DNA of 64,000 nucleotides. Source: Rhexocercosporidium sp. MPI-PUGE-AT-0058 (Eukaryota; Ascomycota; Leotiomycetes; Helotiales). The notes under the pieces are model-generated. The model was not told the origin of the DNA and did not search any database. It saw only the letters and a program-made list of their open reading frames with translations. Where the stretch lies: the NCBI GenBank assembly GCA_020746875.1, contig JAGTJL010000002.1:868001-932000 (forward strand), in the 5' to 3' direction. This document shows positions 41,190-53,418 of this stretch, piece after piece; the first letter of the stretch is position 1; the number at the start of each line of letters is the position of its first letter. Made by a program: the position numbers and the translations under genes.

Positions 41190-44100
41190 CCTTTGCCGTT
41201 CTAGGAGACTGTCGTGCCCCAGTAATAGAACCAACTTGGGTGGCAAAAAACGTTGGTGGAAGTTGAAAAGAGGCACTGTGGAGTCAAATGAGATAGGATA
41301 GTCTTGCTACGGGTCTTGACCAGAACTTCAGTAGTCTAATATGTCTGGAGAAGGGTTTCTTTGTAGTCGTGGTGATGGACTTCTTTGTCTCTCTGGAGAG
41401 GGGTTATGTAGTCTTAGGAAGGCTATTTGGGACAGTTGTAAGAGATGAAGGCTATATTACGTAAAAAGGTGTTGGAGGTATCTTGTGAAGAGAGAATGTA
41501 TAAGGGAAGGGTTAGAGCCCAAAGATGGCTATCGTGCGTTAAGATATATCCGTCTCGCGAACTTTATATTCAACCAGAAAGGGTTCAGGAGTCTTAAGTT
41601 CGCATCTACTGATAACGGCACGTATAAAACAACGACTTCCGGAGGTTGTAAGGCATAGGCGAAGAATATTGCTCTCTTGTCTTTAAATTATCAATTATCT
41701 AAACAAGCAATTGCCGCAAGTAATAAAAAGCATAAGAGCTAGGAGTCTAACTTTATGATAATCTCCCTTGAAAAGAGCTCGTGAAAACGCGAAGGCGGTA
41801 GCTGAGCAACTTTAAGATAACCATAAAGAGCCTGCATTAGCTCGACGGTCTTACGGCGGCGCATGATAGCATCCTGGAGAGTGATATCTATAATAGGAGT
41901 GTAAAAAAGGTTAACAAGCTGCGTTCTTTGAATCGTATGGAAATCTTAAAAGTCTTTAAGATTATATACCGGAAAAAGAGAAGTCGTAAGATAAAATAAA
42001 TTAATAAGGAAATACTTTAGGTCGGAGGTCGACTTTATAGACTGTTGTCATATAATTCTTAAAATATATTACGCCGTTGAGTTATAACCCGTTCGCTTTG
42101 CAAATAAAGTAATGATAAAGGATCCGCTATTCTGCTAGTACTTCGCGTAAGTGAATATTTTCGACATAATCTTATATATGCGATACCCGGTGAAATTTAC
42201 GCGTTTGCTGCTTATATAAGAACGTTTTGTCGCTAATATAAAATATACGCTGAATCTCTTCGAAAATAAGGGGAAACTTATTACTTAATAGGAAAGGATC
42301 GAGAGCGGGAATAAGAGCACGAGCCGGGACGGGAGATTCATCCCTTAGAGGATTTATATAAGCTGAAGCGGACCGCGGCTGGCGAGTTATAAGTTCTTTT
42401 CGTAAAGTAAGCGCGATCTGGAAGTTAATAACAAAAACTTTTGGAGTAATAATAGCTTAAGGATTAAGCTCTTTAGAGGGATCGTAAAGGACTAGCTACA
42501 GTCGTATCCGTTCTTCGAGCTGATGTTCGATAATAAGCTCAACTCCCTCTTTTATTATTATCCTGTTCAGCGGCTTTATTATTTTATTATGGATATAAAC
42601 AAAGTAATCCTTCTTGTGTTCGGCCTTAAGCTTATTTTCCAAGCTCTTTATCGTAGCCTTAAGCTATTAGCCGAGTTTCTTATATATCTTCCGGATTTCC
42701 TTAGGCGCTCGGTTGATAAACTTATACTCCGACTTAATCCGGGTATGTGATTCTTTATTATTCAAGGACGGCAATCTCTGAATCTATAGCAAAGAGTCGA
42801 TTTATTACTTCTCGGGGGACTTTTTTTTGAAGCGCTAAGGTTATATCGAATACTTATATAAGCAAAGGCCCGGGTTAGCCTATTATCAGTAATATCGCTC
42901 TTAAGATAATCGTCTTATATATTAAATCTCACTGCTTAATTATTATATGCCTTATTAAAAACCCTCGTAAAGAGATTATATCTTATAACTTAATCCTGTA
43001 TAATATCGGGTTACTTAAATTAGTTATTAGCCTTAAGAAGTTGATAATATAATACGAGATATATACCATCGATAGCATTAGTATAGCCTCAGCGGAAATA
43101 GTAATTCGTTAGTATATCTTTAAAGCCCGTATCTCGCCCGAGACAATTCAAGTAAAAGGCATACTTCGATGTCAGGAGCAGAATAGAGGGTAGGCTTACG
43201 GCTTAATCGGGCCTAGTGCGGAGGCTTGGCGGAGGCTGGGGACTCATGTACTTAGAGGGAAATCACTCCTAGTCCCCTCTTACTTCCTTAGAGATCAGTT
43301 TGAATTATAACTGTCGTGGCACTCTACCTTATGAACCTTACATTCGAGTAAGGTATTAGTTCGGTCGTCGATTTCACTTAGCAGTTTGTGGTCCAGACTG
43401 ACTTCCGAAAGACAGGTCGCTTAAGCTATTCCGGCTTTTAATAGACTATTATCGCCTTCACGTTCTGACTCTTTAAGTCCGTAGCAAAGAAGAGTTTAGC
43501 TGACGTAGCTATCGACGAGGATTATATTATCGCGAATCGCACGGGTTAAGATATAAGAGATTAGGCAAAGGATAAAAAGCGGATTCTCCTTAAAGAAAAA
43601 GATCGTATTATAAAAGTTGAGTTAGTTAGATTTCTAATTATCTCGGAAGCGTAATATATAACTTAAGCTTATTATTTACTTTTTTGTAATTCCGTAAGTA
43701 GAACTTTTATCGCTAATATGTTTTTCTTTCTTTGCTTCGGGTTTTATACGATCCAGAAACAGATATCTTTTTAATAAAGCGCCTTATATTGCCGCTTAAC
43801 CTCTTCGAACTCGCTAAGCTTAGCGGCGTCTAAGTTCTAGCGTAAAGGTTCTTTACACTTGTTAATCTCGGCCGTGTAATATTTGTCCGAATCCTTTATT
43901 ATAATGATATCTGTCCTGTCGTTAAAATAACTGGAGTTCTTATTTATATCTTCGTCGGCGGTACTGTTATTGCTTTTATTATTTCTAAAGTCGAATATCA
44001 TATTATTATCGGATCTAAAGCTATTATTAATATTGCTATTATTACTATTAATACCGGTATCACTGTCCTCGTCGTGATCATAATACGTCGGCTTACGGGG

Positions 44101-44521
44101 GTAAGCGTTCTTATTAGCCTTTTCCCTCTCGCTGAGAAGGTTTTTATTAGCTTTGCCTTCGATGCGTAAACGAATTCCGCTAGTCGACCACTCGTATAAG
44201 CTTAAAATAGTGTTATAGTAGCAATATCATAACAGTCATCCTCGGTAAAGAAGACGGATTTAATACTAAAAGAGTAAGAGAAGTAAGTCGTCCGGTCCGG
44301 CTATAAGCTTAGATTTAAACGTAATACGTAGCTTAAACTCGACCTTAAGTATGCCGTCGATATACTTGAATTATAGATTAGTATTTAATATAAGTACGGC
44401 GTGCGAGGTAAATTGCTTTACTTTAACGACCTCGTATTTATTATTCGCGTTCACGTATTTATTATTCACTCGGCGGTAAAATATCTTAAAATCTCGTTAG
44501 TATATATAAAAAGATCTTTTA
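41190..44521. mobile_element. AT-rich RIP-like block, decayed repeat
   Basis: About 3.3 kb with no long open frame, dominated by TpA and A/T runs, while most remaining C is in CpG and CpA is rare. That is the profile expected after RIP. I could not identify the original element. The right edge is abrupt, in the middle of the ThTPase-like coding sequence. Confidence 0.6.
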
Positions 44522-45235
44522 CTCCCCAGCTTCCGCCAGCGTTTCCAAGACGAATATTTCGATTCCGCCAATAAACTGTCGAAGAACGGTATATGGATAC
44601 GGAAACGGAATGAGTCCTGGGAGGCCAAACATCGCCAGGGCGGAGACTACCTCCGATCCTCCTTTCACGAGACCGATAACGTTGACGAGATCACGAGACT
44701 CGTTGCTGCATATGCGCCTGCAGGGCAGGGTCTCAGACCAGAAGCCAACTTCGGTTTGAACAGCATCTGTCGCTACCTTACAACGAGAGAGACATTTCTC
44801 GCAGACCATCAATTCTCAATCATGTTAGACTCAACAGATTTTGGTCATTCTGTTGGTGAAGTCGAACTGTAAACGTGTGAGCCTACAACAGCGCTCGCCG
44901 ACATCGACAAGTTTATGCAGAAGTACTCGTGGTTTTTTGCAAACAAAACCCCTCCAAAGGGGAAGATGACCGCCTACTTTGAATTATACGGATTTCCTTC
45001 TGAGGTATACACTTTGTTTCTCAGATCAGAGTTCGCGCTAACTGTTAAAGGTGTCATCGTAGTTTCCTCGTCCCTGTCTTACACCTCTGCGAACATTTCA
45101 ATTCGTCTTGCTGACGTCGATGTCGCAAGTACACTTGAAATCCTGATACGCAAAGCTGGTAATGCACAATTAGCTCGGAGAGGGTCCCTGATGTATGGCG
45201 ACCCAGGCAGGAAGTATAAAGATTTAGACAGCTGA
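44522..45235 (+). pseudogene. CYTH-domain thiamine-triphosphatase-like gene, 5'-truncated
   Basis: The frame starts at the edge of the AT-rich block with SFRQRFQDEYFDSANKLSKNG and continues WIRKRNESWEAKHRQ, FHETDNVDEI, FGLNSICRYLTTRETFLAD, IMLDSTDFGHSVGEVEL and KYSWFFANKTPPKGKMTAYFELYG. This order (D-x-YFD, W-IRKR, E-x-K, LD-T-FGH-VGEVE) is the CYTH fold of thiamine triphosphatases, with the acidic and basic active-site residues visible. The EXEXK N-terminal strand is missing. A TAA at 44870-44872 sits where CAA would fit. The last 70 or so codons before the stop show no similarity. Confidence 0.78.
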
Positions 45236-45749
45236 GGCGAAATGGTGGGAACAAGAACTCGAGAGCTACGAGCATGAGCGAGGGGAATAGGGGCAGAGTG
45301 AAACGATTGGAACATGGGAGGTTTGTAGAAGAGAGATTGAAGCTGCGGAGCATCAAGTATACATCGCCGCAAATGGAGAGCGCTGCTCTGGAGGCTGGCT
45401 CCTCTTGAGACCTAGATTTGGCCTTGCGATAGCAAGTAGCGTTTGACAGAATGGAAAACAAGCCACCTCGAATATGCCACAAAATAAGGCACCGTAAAGA
45501 AGTCCCTCCCAGGACCTGAGAGTGAAGCTGTGAATCTCTTTGTTCGTTGGCTTCCATTGCTATTCACATACTGTCGACCGGCGCGACCTCAGAAGCCAAC
45601 ACAAAATTTCGAATTCATTCCACAGTATCGATCTTGCTGACTACCAACTGAGTCACCCACAACAAAACTCTGTCGTTAGTCGTCCAGCGGCAGGCGAAAG
45701 TGTTACCGGCAAGCTGGCCATCGACAGCAACCCTGACATAAAAGCAATC

Positions 45750-46600
45750 ATGGCGTCAATCTCCAGTATAACTATGATTCTCTCCCTGGTCGGGCAGTCC
45801 GCTTTCTCCGATTATGGCCAGGGCCACCAGGCTCTCCTCTCATTTGTTCCCTGAACAATGTGTTCTGGACGACCCAAACCAGCGGGCTCAGCTAAAAGCT
45901 GGAGCTTACAGGATCCAGGGAACGGAGGTCGAGGCGGAAGTTCGACGTCTTACTTCGGAAATCGGTGTTGCCCGGACTCGGCAGCGAAATATTATCTCTC
46001 AGGAGTTCCGGGCGGACTACTTCCGACGTCGCCCGATAGAAGATATCGAGAGGCAGAACAGTGGAGAGCAGGAAGAGGAGTATACCGAACCGTTGTTGAA
46101 TATCAGATCCCCGAACGGGCGCAACTAGCCGAATTCATCTGCAATCATGTCACTGATATCACCCCGCAGGAAATTGTTGCGCGCCGGATCCACTTTGCCG
46201 GCCTCATGCTCGGCCTCTGCCGCCGCCGGGAAGTGCCTCGACGGTATCGACTCAGGGTTGCCCTACCGGAGCCACCTCTCGTCAAGGAGGAATCGCCTCT
46301 GCCCGCTCTCGAGCCATTCCCTCTTAAGCTTGCTAAGGACCAGTGCCCGATCTGCATTGGCGACGAATCGAAGAGCTATGAGGAGCGGATAGGCTCTTTT
46401 TGCCGCCCTGCGAAGATGATGGATCACGTCGAACGGATCCACCTCGAAGGAAGAGATCCACACGCCAAGATAGAGTGTTATCACCCAGCGTGCAAGTCTC
46501 AGGGCTTGTTCTCGAACAAATAGAGCATTTCAAGGGCCACGTAGAGGAAGTGCACGGCGTCAAGCTCCGGGAACCAAGGTTTGTGCGTTCTTCAAAATAG
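45750..46600 (+). pseudogene. DUF3435-like C-terminal remnant (tyrosine recombinase/Starship-captain type)
   Basis: Three registers are needed: QGHQALLS, then PEQCVLDDPNQRAQLKAGAYRIQG...FRADYFRRRPIEDIERQ, then EYQIPERAQLAEFICNHVTDITPQE and QCPICIGDE...FCRPAKMMDHVERIHL...CYHPACKSQG, then LEQIEHFKGHVEEVHGVKLREP. The shifts lie near 45840, 46090 and 46500. The ERAQLAE stretch and the final pair of C2H2-like units (RPAKMMDHVERIH; HFKGHVEEVHG) match the C-terminal tail of DUF3435 proteins as I remember them. The recombinase core is absent. It is dead in this form. Confidence 0.58.
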
Positions 46601-46842
46601 ACTGCGTTCCGTTTCATACATAGTTCGTTAAATTACCATTTCCATCCAATTCTGTTTTCATTCTTTTCAGCCTTGCTAGTGACTCTATGCTATGTTTGAA
46701 GGCAACACCAAGTATTACGTCTCGCCGGCAATGGAGGGAGAGGACGAGGCAGTGGTTGTCTTGTTTGATATTTGAGTATCGCAGAAATGTCTTCAGCGAA
46801 CGTGGCCATGACTTCTACCTTTCCGCATCCCCTCTCGAAGCC

Positions 46843-47289
46843 CTACAGGCCATTATCCGGACCCTCGAATGATGGACAACCCCGTTGCAGTTTGTTGTCA
46901 TCCGCAAGCTTTTTGAATTCCTCGTTGTGAGCCAAGTGGCGGATTGCAGCCTTTGCATCATCCGACCACCAGTCCCAGAGGCCAGAAAGCCCATAGAGCA
47001 ATCGAAGGGCTGGAACGGTGTACTCGTCTTCTCCCCCGAGCCAGGCAATAACGACTGAAGCCTTCGTGTAGATTTCAAACATCAGCGAAACTTGTTGGCC
47101 ACGTTCCTCAATATTGTTCTGATCAATACAGACAGCATCTATCCAAAGATATGTCGGAAAGGTAAACTGCTCATGAAGTGTCTGGCGGACACTGGTGGAA
47201 CTTCCTGGATAGGCGCAGCTAAGATCGCAGCATGACGGATGGTTTTCCCGAAGCTGTGTAAGTGCCGCAGCTAGATTGGGGCGGATCAA
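46843..47289 (-). pseudogene. HET-domain fragment
   Basis: Encodes IRPNLAAALTQLREN, then TYLWIDAVCIDQNNIEERGQQVSLMFEIYTKASVVIAWLGGEDE, the central HET motif. The region that should precede it (YxxLSYxWG) is not found upstream, and after LADDNKL the sequence ends in a stop without the RGWTLQE part. I read it as a truncated relic of a second HET gene, of a different subfamily from the one at 3248-4087. Confidence 0.82.
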
Positions 47290-48400
47290 AAGCTGCTTGT
47301 GATCTATCCTATCAATCCAGAGTGTATACTGGGGGATTCATCGCCCCAGACGTAGGGCATGGTAAATATCCCACTGAGCTAAATGAAGTTCTGACCTTTT
47401 CGGTCAAATCATTAATACTAAAAATATCCTACGGAGTTAACTGATGTTCGGCCAAATCATCAATACTAAAACGATGTTCCTACCTTTTTAGTCAAATCAT
47501 CATGAGGAATCTTTTAGGATAGTAGTCCTAGGAGAAGGTTCCCTTGAGAAAACTCCCGCAGAAGGCTCCTATGTCAGTAGGACGGCGAGGAGAATTCTCC
47601 GAGGATATCATAGCTCCTAGGTTAATATCGCGACCAGGACATATCTCCTATGAAGGCAGGGCTTCTAGGAGAACGCTCCTGCGAGTTTACAGCTCCTCTG
47701 AGACAACTCCTGGTAAGGGAAGGCTCACAAAGTCACACGTATGCTATAACGGCTTAGGTTTAGGCATACGAAGATTCAAGCATATTCCCCGAGACAGGCA
47801 ACGGTAAGGCATCCTTTTATGCAGACTCAATTTAGACATACGAGAATTAAGCATGTACCTTCATGACAGCGACTCCGAGGAATCCTTAATCAAACGATTG
47901 AGCATGCGCAAATTTAAACATACGCCCTTTTGACAACGACGCCGGGAAAGTCCTCATTCACAGAACTGACCATATGCCTTATAATAAATAATGTTAGGCT
48001 CTGAGCCCTGTTACTTTAATTGTCTAAGTTATTGCCTAAATGTTGAAGCAAAATACGCAAGAGTATGGTTTTCCTCCTCGGAATTACTAGGAAATACAGC
48101 CTGCAGAGCACACAGACAAATGTATATGTGAGTTTACTGTTGATATAAAAGTAGCTGTTACAACCTTGCAACGTACGTAAGAAAATGTCTCATTAAAGCG
48201 CTGCTACTGTCTCTCTACTCTTAAGGTAGAGACGAAGGTAAATATCGATTAAGAGCTAGCAGGGCTTTATGATTCCTGGAATCATAAAACCCCTGTCTAG
48301 TCTTGTGAAAAACAAGAGCTAAGCAGAATCATCGTGAGGACAAGTGGCACTGTTAAGGGGCTTATAGATCTCAGACTATTTTTGGATCTGAAGGGGTCCA
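47290..48400. repeat. Repeat-rich non-coding stretch
   Basis: Direct repeats of GTCAAATCAT[CT]AATACTAAAA (47403 and 47451), clustered CTCCT motifs (47520-47720), three degenerate copies of a 75-80 bp unit beginning TTT[AG][AG]RCATACG (47759, 47831, 47913), and three hairpins at 48212-48232, 48266-48288 and 48301-48317. No gene. Confidence 0.6.
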
Positions 48401-49190
48401 AATTTGGCTCCCACCACTTGGATCGGATTCAAAATCTGGCTCCCACTACTTGGATCGGATTCGATCGGAGAGATGGAGGAATCTACCGCAGTGACAGTAG
48501 AGAATCAAACGGCTTCACAAGAGAGCGATTTCCTGGAGGTCCTGGACCCTAGGCTGTGGCCTGGTGGGGTCGAACGAGAAGCGCGGGAGCCGCCGGCACG
48601 CGAGGCGAACGCGTCAATCTGAACGTCAACAAATGAAGCTATCACGATAGAATTCTACAACCCGCAAGGAACAACAAGCAAGACACGCAAGATCATCCCA
48701 GCACGAAAGCGAGCTAGAAAAGACACAGATTCCAATGGAGACACCAACCACGCCGGCGCTTTTGAGTTCACCGGACGAGATGGAGGCAGAGGCACCTGGA
48801 TGGAGGCAGTGGCCTGGCTGATTGCGGAACTCAAGAGCACGATATCAAATCAGACTAAGGCGATTGAAACTTTGAAAACGGGCCAAGAGGAGCTCAAACA
48901 GGAATAACGAACACTGGTGGCCCAAAACGAGACCCTTCGAGGGGAAATTCGGTCCTTACGGGAACAGATTAAGTCCCCAAGCCCGTCATGGGCAACCGTC
49001 GTGGCAACGCCTTCTACTACCCCCAGCCAACTCGCGCGAACAAACACACAAGTAAGCAAGGCAAACACACTGAGAATAACCACCCCATTTCTTCCATCCG
49101 ATCCCAACATCGATAACACGAACCTCACGCGCTACATGGAAGCTCCACGAGCCTCTTCCCTGATCGCTAAAGCACTTCTACGGTAGCTAC
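48401..49190 (+). mobile_element. LINE (Tad/I-like) 5' region and ORF1 fragment, RIP-mutated
   Basis: A 27-bp direct repeat (core CTTGGATCGGATTC; 48403 and 48436) precedes an ATG at 48473. The frame reads MEESTAVTVENQTASQESDF, then a basic segment (KIIPARKRARKD), then a coiled coil (AELKSTISNQTKAIETLKTGQEEL, LREQIKSPSPSWATVVATP), typical of ORF1 of fungal LINEs. In-frame stops at 48620 (TGA; CGA would fit) and 48905 (TAA; CAA would fit) agree with C-to-T decay. Similarity ends near 49190; no reverse transcriptase is seen. Confidence 0.55.
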
Positions 49191-51730
49191 AATCAAGCGC
49201 AACCGCGATAGTTTATGCCAGCGTTGAGGTACTAGCTCTATCTTAATGCCTCCATTCTTCTTCAACCATTGTTATCCGCTCCGTCGAACGTCTCCGATCG
49301 GATCGTAGTATGTCCTTGGCCCAGTGGTGTCTGGATTCTGCGAAACAGGAGCAGTGTATTGGTGTTGTCTGTGGTTGGTGAACACATTCATTCCTGAACA
49401 AGTTTCAGCACACTACTTTATTCCCATGAAATGTCCAAGGTCATGCATGAATTAAGGCTGTTGTGACCACAAACATTAAGCCCTACAAGAAATCGGGGTT
49501 ATGTACTGTGATACAAATCGTATATTGGCCGTAGCGATGGGGCAAGATCAGATCCGCCATCAAAACCGCTCCGAGGTAAGGTCTCATTGCTGTACAAGAG
49601 TTTTAACACCCACCTGTATGTATTGCTTCTTGGGTATCGGTAACACAGGGGAGGAGCTCCTCTTTACCCTTTAATTCCTGCTCTATCCTTAAATTATGCT
49701 CGCCATACGACTTCCGATGCTTTTGACTCCTGTCATTGTGACGAAACTTTTGGTAAAGGAACCATCGTGCAATTCAATTGGGACAACTGTCCTGTGGGAA
49801 GCAAGACCCCAATAAGAGCTCGTGTATTGATCTCCACCACGAGCAATTGGTTTATCGCTTCGTCCTTCCATTGCTCCTTGAAATCATGCCAATCATACGG
49901 TGGCTCACGCATACAATTGTCTTTGAGGTGCGACTTGTCGGAAATCATCCAGATGTAGACTGGAACCGTCTCCTTCTGTCGTGGGAACTCATATCAGTAA
50001 TCAGGAACTCAGCCGCCAGTGCGTCGTCGGAGGAATGGGCTCTGGAGAAGCACAACATACAGCCATCAAAGCATAAGCTTTTTGGGGCAGATTGAGGTAT
50101 TTCAGCAATTCCTCCTTCGTCTGACTCAGGCTCAGAGGGGCCAAATCGGCCATGATTGTAAAGAATACGGATCAGCTGACTGGACGAGAAGATGAGTTAA
50201 TGCGGTCCACTGCAGATTAGGAAGCTTCTGTTGCAAACACGCGCATGGAAAAATGCAGTTATATACAGGGTCCGGGAGATGCAATGTGGCGGTATGTAGC
50301 TGATGCGGGGCCCGAGGATGAGGGGACTGAAAGACCAAGGCGCCCCTAATTGTGGATAAGTAACGGTGGGGAAGGACTTTATCAAGAGTGTGTGCTCGCC
50401 AATCTAAAATCTGGTACATATGCTGAGATCGGACTTCTGTAAAATGTGTCTTCGTATCCGCATTCACAACTCAATTATGTATTCTGGAGGCATCACGCGA
50501 CGATACGCACCTATGGATCAGGGTTGCATTTACCTACTCCGCATCTTATCTTAATTGCGCACTCTTCCTTGTCATGACATATCTGCTCTTCAACATATTA
50601 TGAATGATGCAGTCGTCACAATTGTCTTTGCTGTTGTTGGAAGTGGATCTCTTCATCCCTTTGAGAGCCAGCACTTTAGCGATATCTTAGATCAAGTCAT
50701 CCAGATTCATACACTCCTCGAGGCAATTGTCCACCAACTTGACAGCGAAGCTAGACCTGCTATAACAGTCTGACTGTCAAGGTTCGGGAGCGCAGACTTC
50801 GTCTCTGTACTGGGCAGCAGAAGTGTGCAATTCGCATGTACTGGGTCTATTTTTCGAGAAAAATCAGTGTTGATCATGTCAGTTCTTGCTTTATGGATCA
50901 GTGGTCTGACATCTATTACGGAATCGATGCCTTGCAACCCTTACCTCACTCAACAGAAGTCGAACCTCAGCCACAGCCAAGCGATCAGATGCTGCATACT
51001 ACGCTTGATTGTCTGAACGGCCTCCCAGTCGCAGCCATTAAGAGGATTGCTGTGGGAATGCCGGAGTTTGTGGCTATCGACAATGGACACTCGCCACAGC
51101 TGCACTGGGATGGAGATATCGATCTTATCTTATTCAGATTTGAAAATTCCAAACGAGATCGTGCGACATTATGGCCCGTAGTCTGAATAATGTGAGAGAA
51201 GCTAGTGAGGGAAGTGATATTTATGGTGTCAATAGGTAGCCAGGCGTGTGTCGGAGGAGTTTGCTTTCTTTGACGGAATCAGAAGTTCAATAATTAATAT
51301 TGTAGTAGCAGACGTCTTCTCTAATACAGCAGCATGTAACTGGAGCAATATCCAATGTGGATTCGTAAGGAACAGGGCAAGACGGAGCAGCTACTAGGTT
51401 CCTGCCTTGACTTGCGACGGATATCTGGACACAGAAGGGCATCCACCTTCTGGACTGTGCAATTCTGGACAACTCTGTAAGCTATAAGTCGTACATGACC
51501 AGTTCAGTCAGAAAGCGGAGAGACATCGCGCTCATCACCAAAAACGTCTGCACAAATTGCAGAAAGAAAAGGCAGAAGGCTAGTATCCCTCGCAACACCA
51601 GACTTCAAAGACCTTTGCTTACTATTGCTCAAGTGTAACGGCCGAGACCCATGCGCGCGGTGTGTTGGCTCTTGATGGAGCAAAGTGTAAATAAGATAGT
51701 GTGGAGGTTGAGAAGCTCAAAGTCAAAGTA
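49191..51730. other. Gene-poor stretch with doubtful short frames
   Basis: Frames at 49733-49948 (minus; DWHDFKEQWKDEAINQLLVVEI) and 50836-51186 (plus; HWDGDIDLILFRFEN) look slightly protein-like, but neither joins into a model or matches a family I know. Nothing else seen. Confidence 0.4.
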
Positions 51731-51887
51731 CGGAAGGGGGTTGACAGTGGGTCTCGTACACCCCAAGTTTTTTGCCTCAACATATGAGGAAGTTTATGGA
51801 GAAAAATTCTAGACTTTCCGACTGCTGATTGGAAGGATAACCTTACTTCCCGACAAGGGTGTAAGAGACCCACTGTCCCCCCTTCCG
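51731..51887. mobile_element. 157-bp MITE with TA flanks, copy 2
   Basis: Terminal inverted repeats of about 30 bp with two small differences (outer end CGGAAGGGGG, core ACAGTGGGTCTC), flanked by TA at 51729-51730 and 51888-51889. The core is shared with the element at 8191-8304; the interiors do not look alike. Confidence 0.75.
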
Positions 51888-53418
51888 TACGTTAATCGTA
51901 ACTTAGGCTAATTATAAACTACAATCCGGGCGTATTATACCTCGTGTTCTCAGCTTATCTTGTATCGTAACCCAGGTCTCCGCCCTTGTAGCTAAATTTA
52001 GTTTTACTCTCGTTAAACCTCGGCATTCTCGGTGACTCCGAGTCGATGCCTAATGCCTTTCCTGGCCTCGATTGCTCTGTGGAAGCAGGTACGACCGAAA
52101 CATTAATCGCTTCGCCGTTCTTCAGTCGCATCATGTTGGGGTGAGATTCGGCCCGGCCCTCGTGTATTTATGCAGTGTAACCACACATGCCAGGGGCAAC
52201 TATTAGGCAGCGCGTATTGATTGTGTAACTTAAGTACATAAGAGGAAAGTCTTATCAACTCGGTATGTGTCATTGCTGTCCATTTCGCGTGAGGACACAA
52301 GGGCCAATGTAACTTCGTTTTTCTTGCACAGCCCACGTTTGCATTGTTCAGTCGTCAAAACAGTGATTAGACCACTAGCGGCCACACTAACACAAAAGAA
52401 GGTCGCGAATTCTACTCTTCCTTGAATGCCTTGTAAGCTCAACTTCTAAATTCGGGCCCTCCATTTTACTAAAAGCAACACCACGGCCGTATGACCGAAC
52501 ACGATAGGATTTGCCTCCAATGGAAGGTGTTCCATCGTGAAATTGTGCCACCAATATACGTGTTGAGCCCGGTTAAAGGGCACTTATGATTCCACTTATG
52601 TCAGCACAAAACCCATCTCGATTGGTTTCTACCCGGAGTCAACAGACCAGATGAACATTGCTCGGCCAATGACATTCATCGGTGGCCTATTGTATGCCTC
52701 CTGCGGTTAGTTATCCTTTCATTGTCACTGCATCAGGCTCTTTCTGAGTTATTATTCTGAAAACCCGCATGCCATTTCCTCTTACTCTCTGGACTTCACT
52801 TGCTACTTCGCCACAGCAAGATCCTACTGTGAGAAAATTCCGAGACAGAATCACCTTTTCCACACGCACCGAAGTTCATGCACACAAGTACGCAAATGGA
52901 TGGGTGGACGTAGGGGAAACTCCTCCAAAGTATAACCTTTTGAGAAAGAAGCGGCGTAAAAGCAGGAGTGAAAGACTTGAGCAACTACTACTATACCCAA
53001 TGCATTGCCATCACCTTACTACTCAGCCACAGAGCCCCACTCTAGCGGCACGGTTACCAAGTATACATTCTTTATGGTATGTACAGCAATTCAACAGCAT
53101 CCGAGCTGGCTTTTACGGTCCAACCAATTTTGTTTCCTGACTGGTCAGGATCAAGATGTCATACCTTCCTCATCTGAGGTACGTCGCCATCAATGCTACT
53201 GTCTTCGGAGACAAAGATGTCTGGGAAACTGAGGATATGCCCGTCATCACGTCAATCTGAGAGATCCTTCGTCGACCAAAAGTATAAAGAGGGGATAAAC
53301 CACCAGTTGTGAGGGTATCTCCAGGACCAGTATCCAAAGCAACATTCCAAACACCATTTCCATCTACAGTACCCTTGAAAAACACTTTTCCAGTTCTCAT
53401 CCCCCTTTAACCATAACA
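51888..53418. other. Intergenic stretch, weak frames
   Basis: Frames at 52769-53140 (plus) and 53170-53400 (minus; KGTVDGNGVWNVALDTGPGDTL) are short and unassigned. The second overlaps the expected promoter of the secreted-protein gene. Confidence 0.4.

Noticed and set aside
42523..42750. Small membrane-like protein in the AT-rich block
   Set aside because: Hydrophobic only because of the T-rich composition; no support from context.
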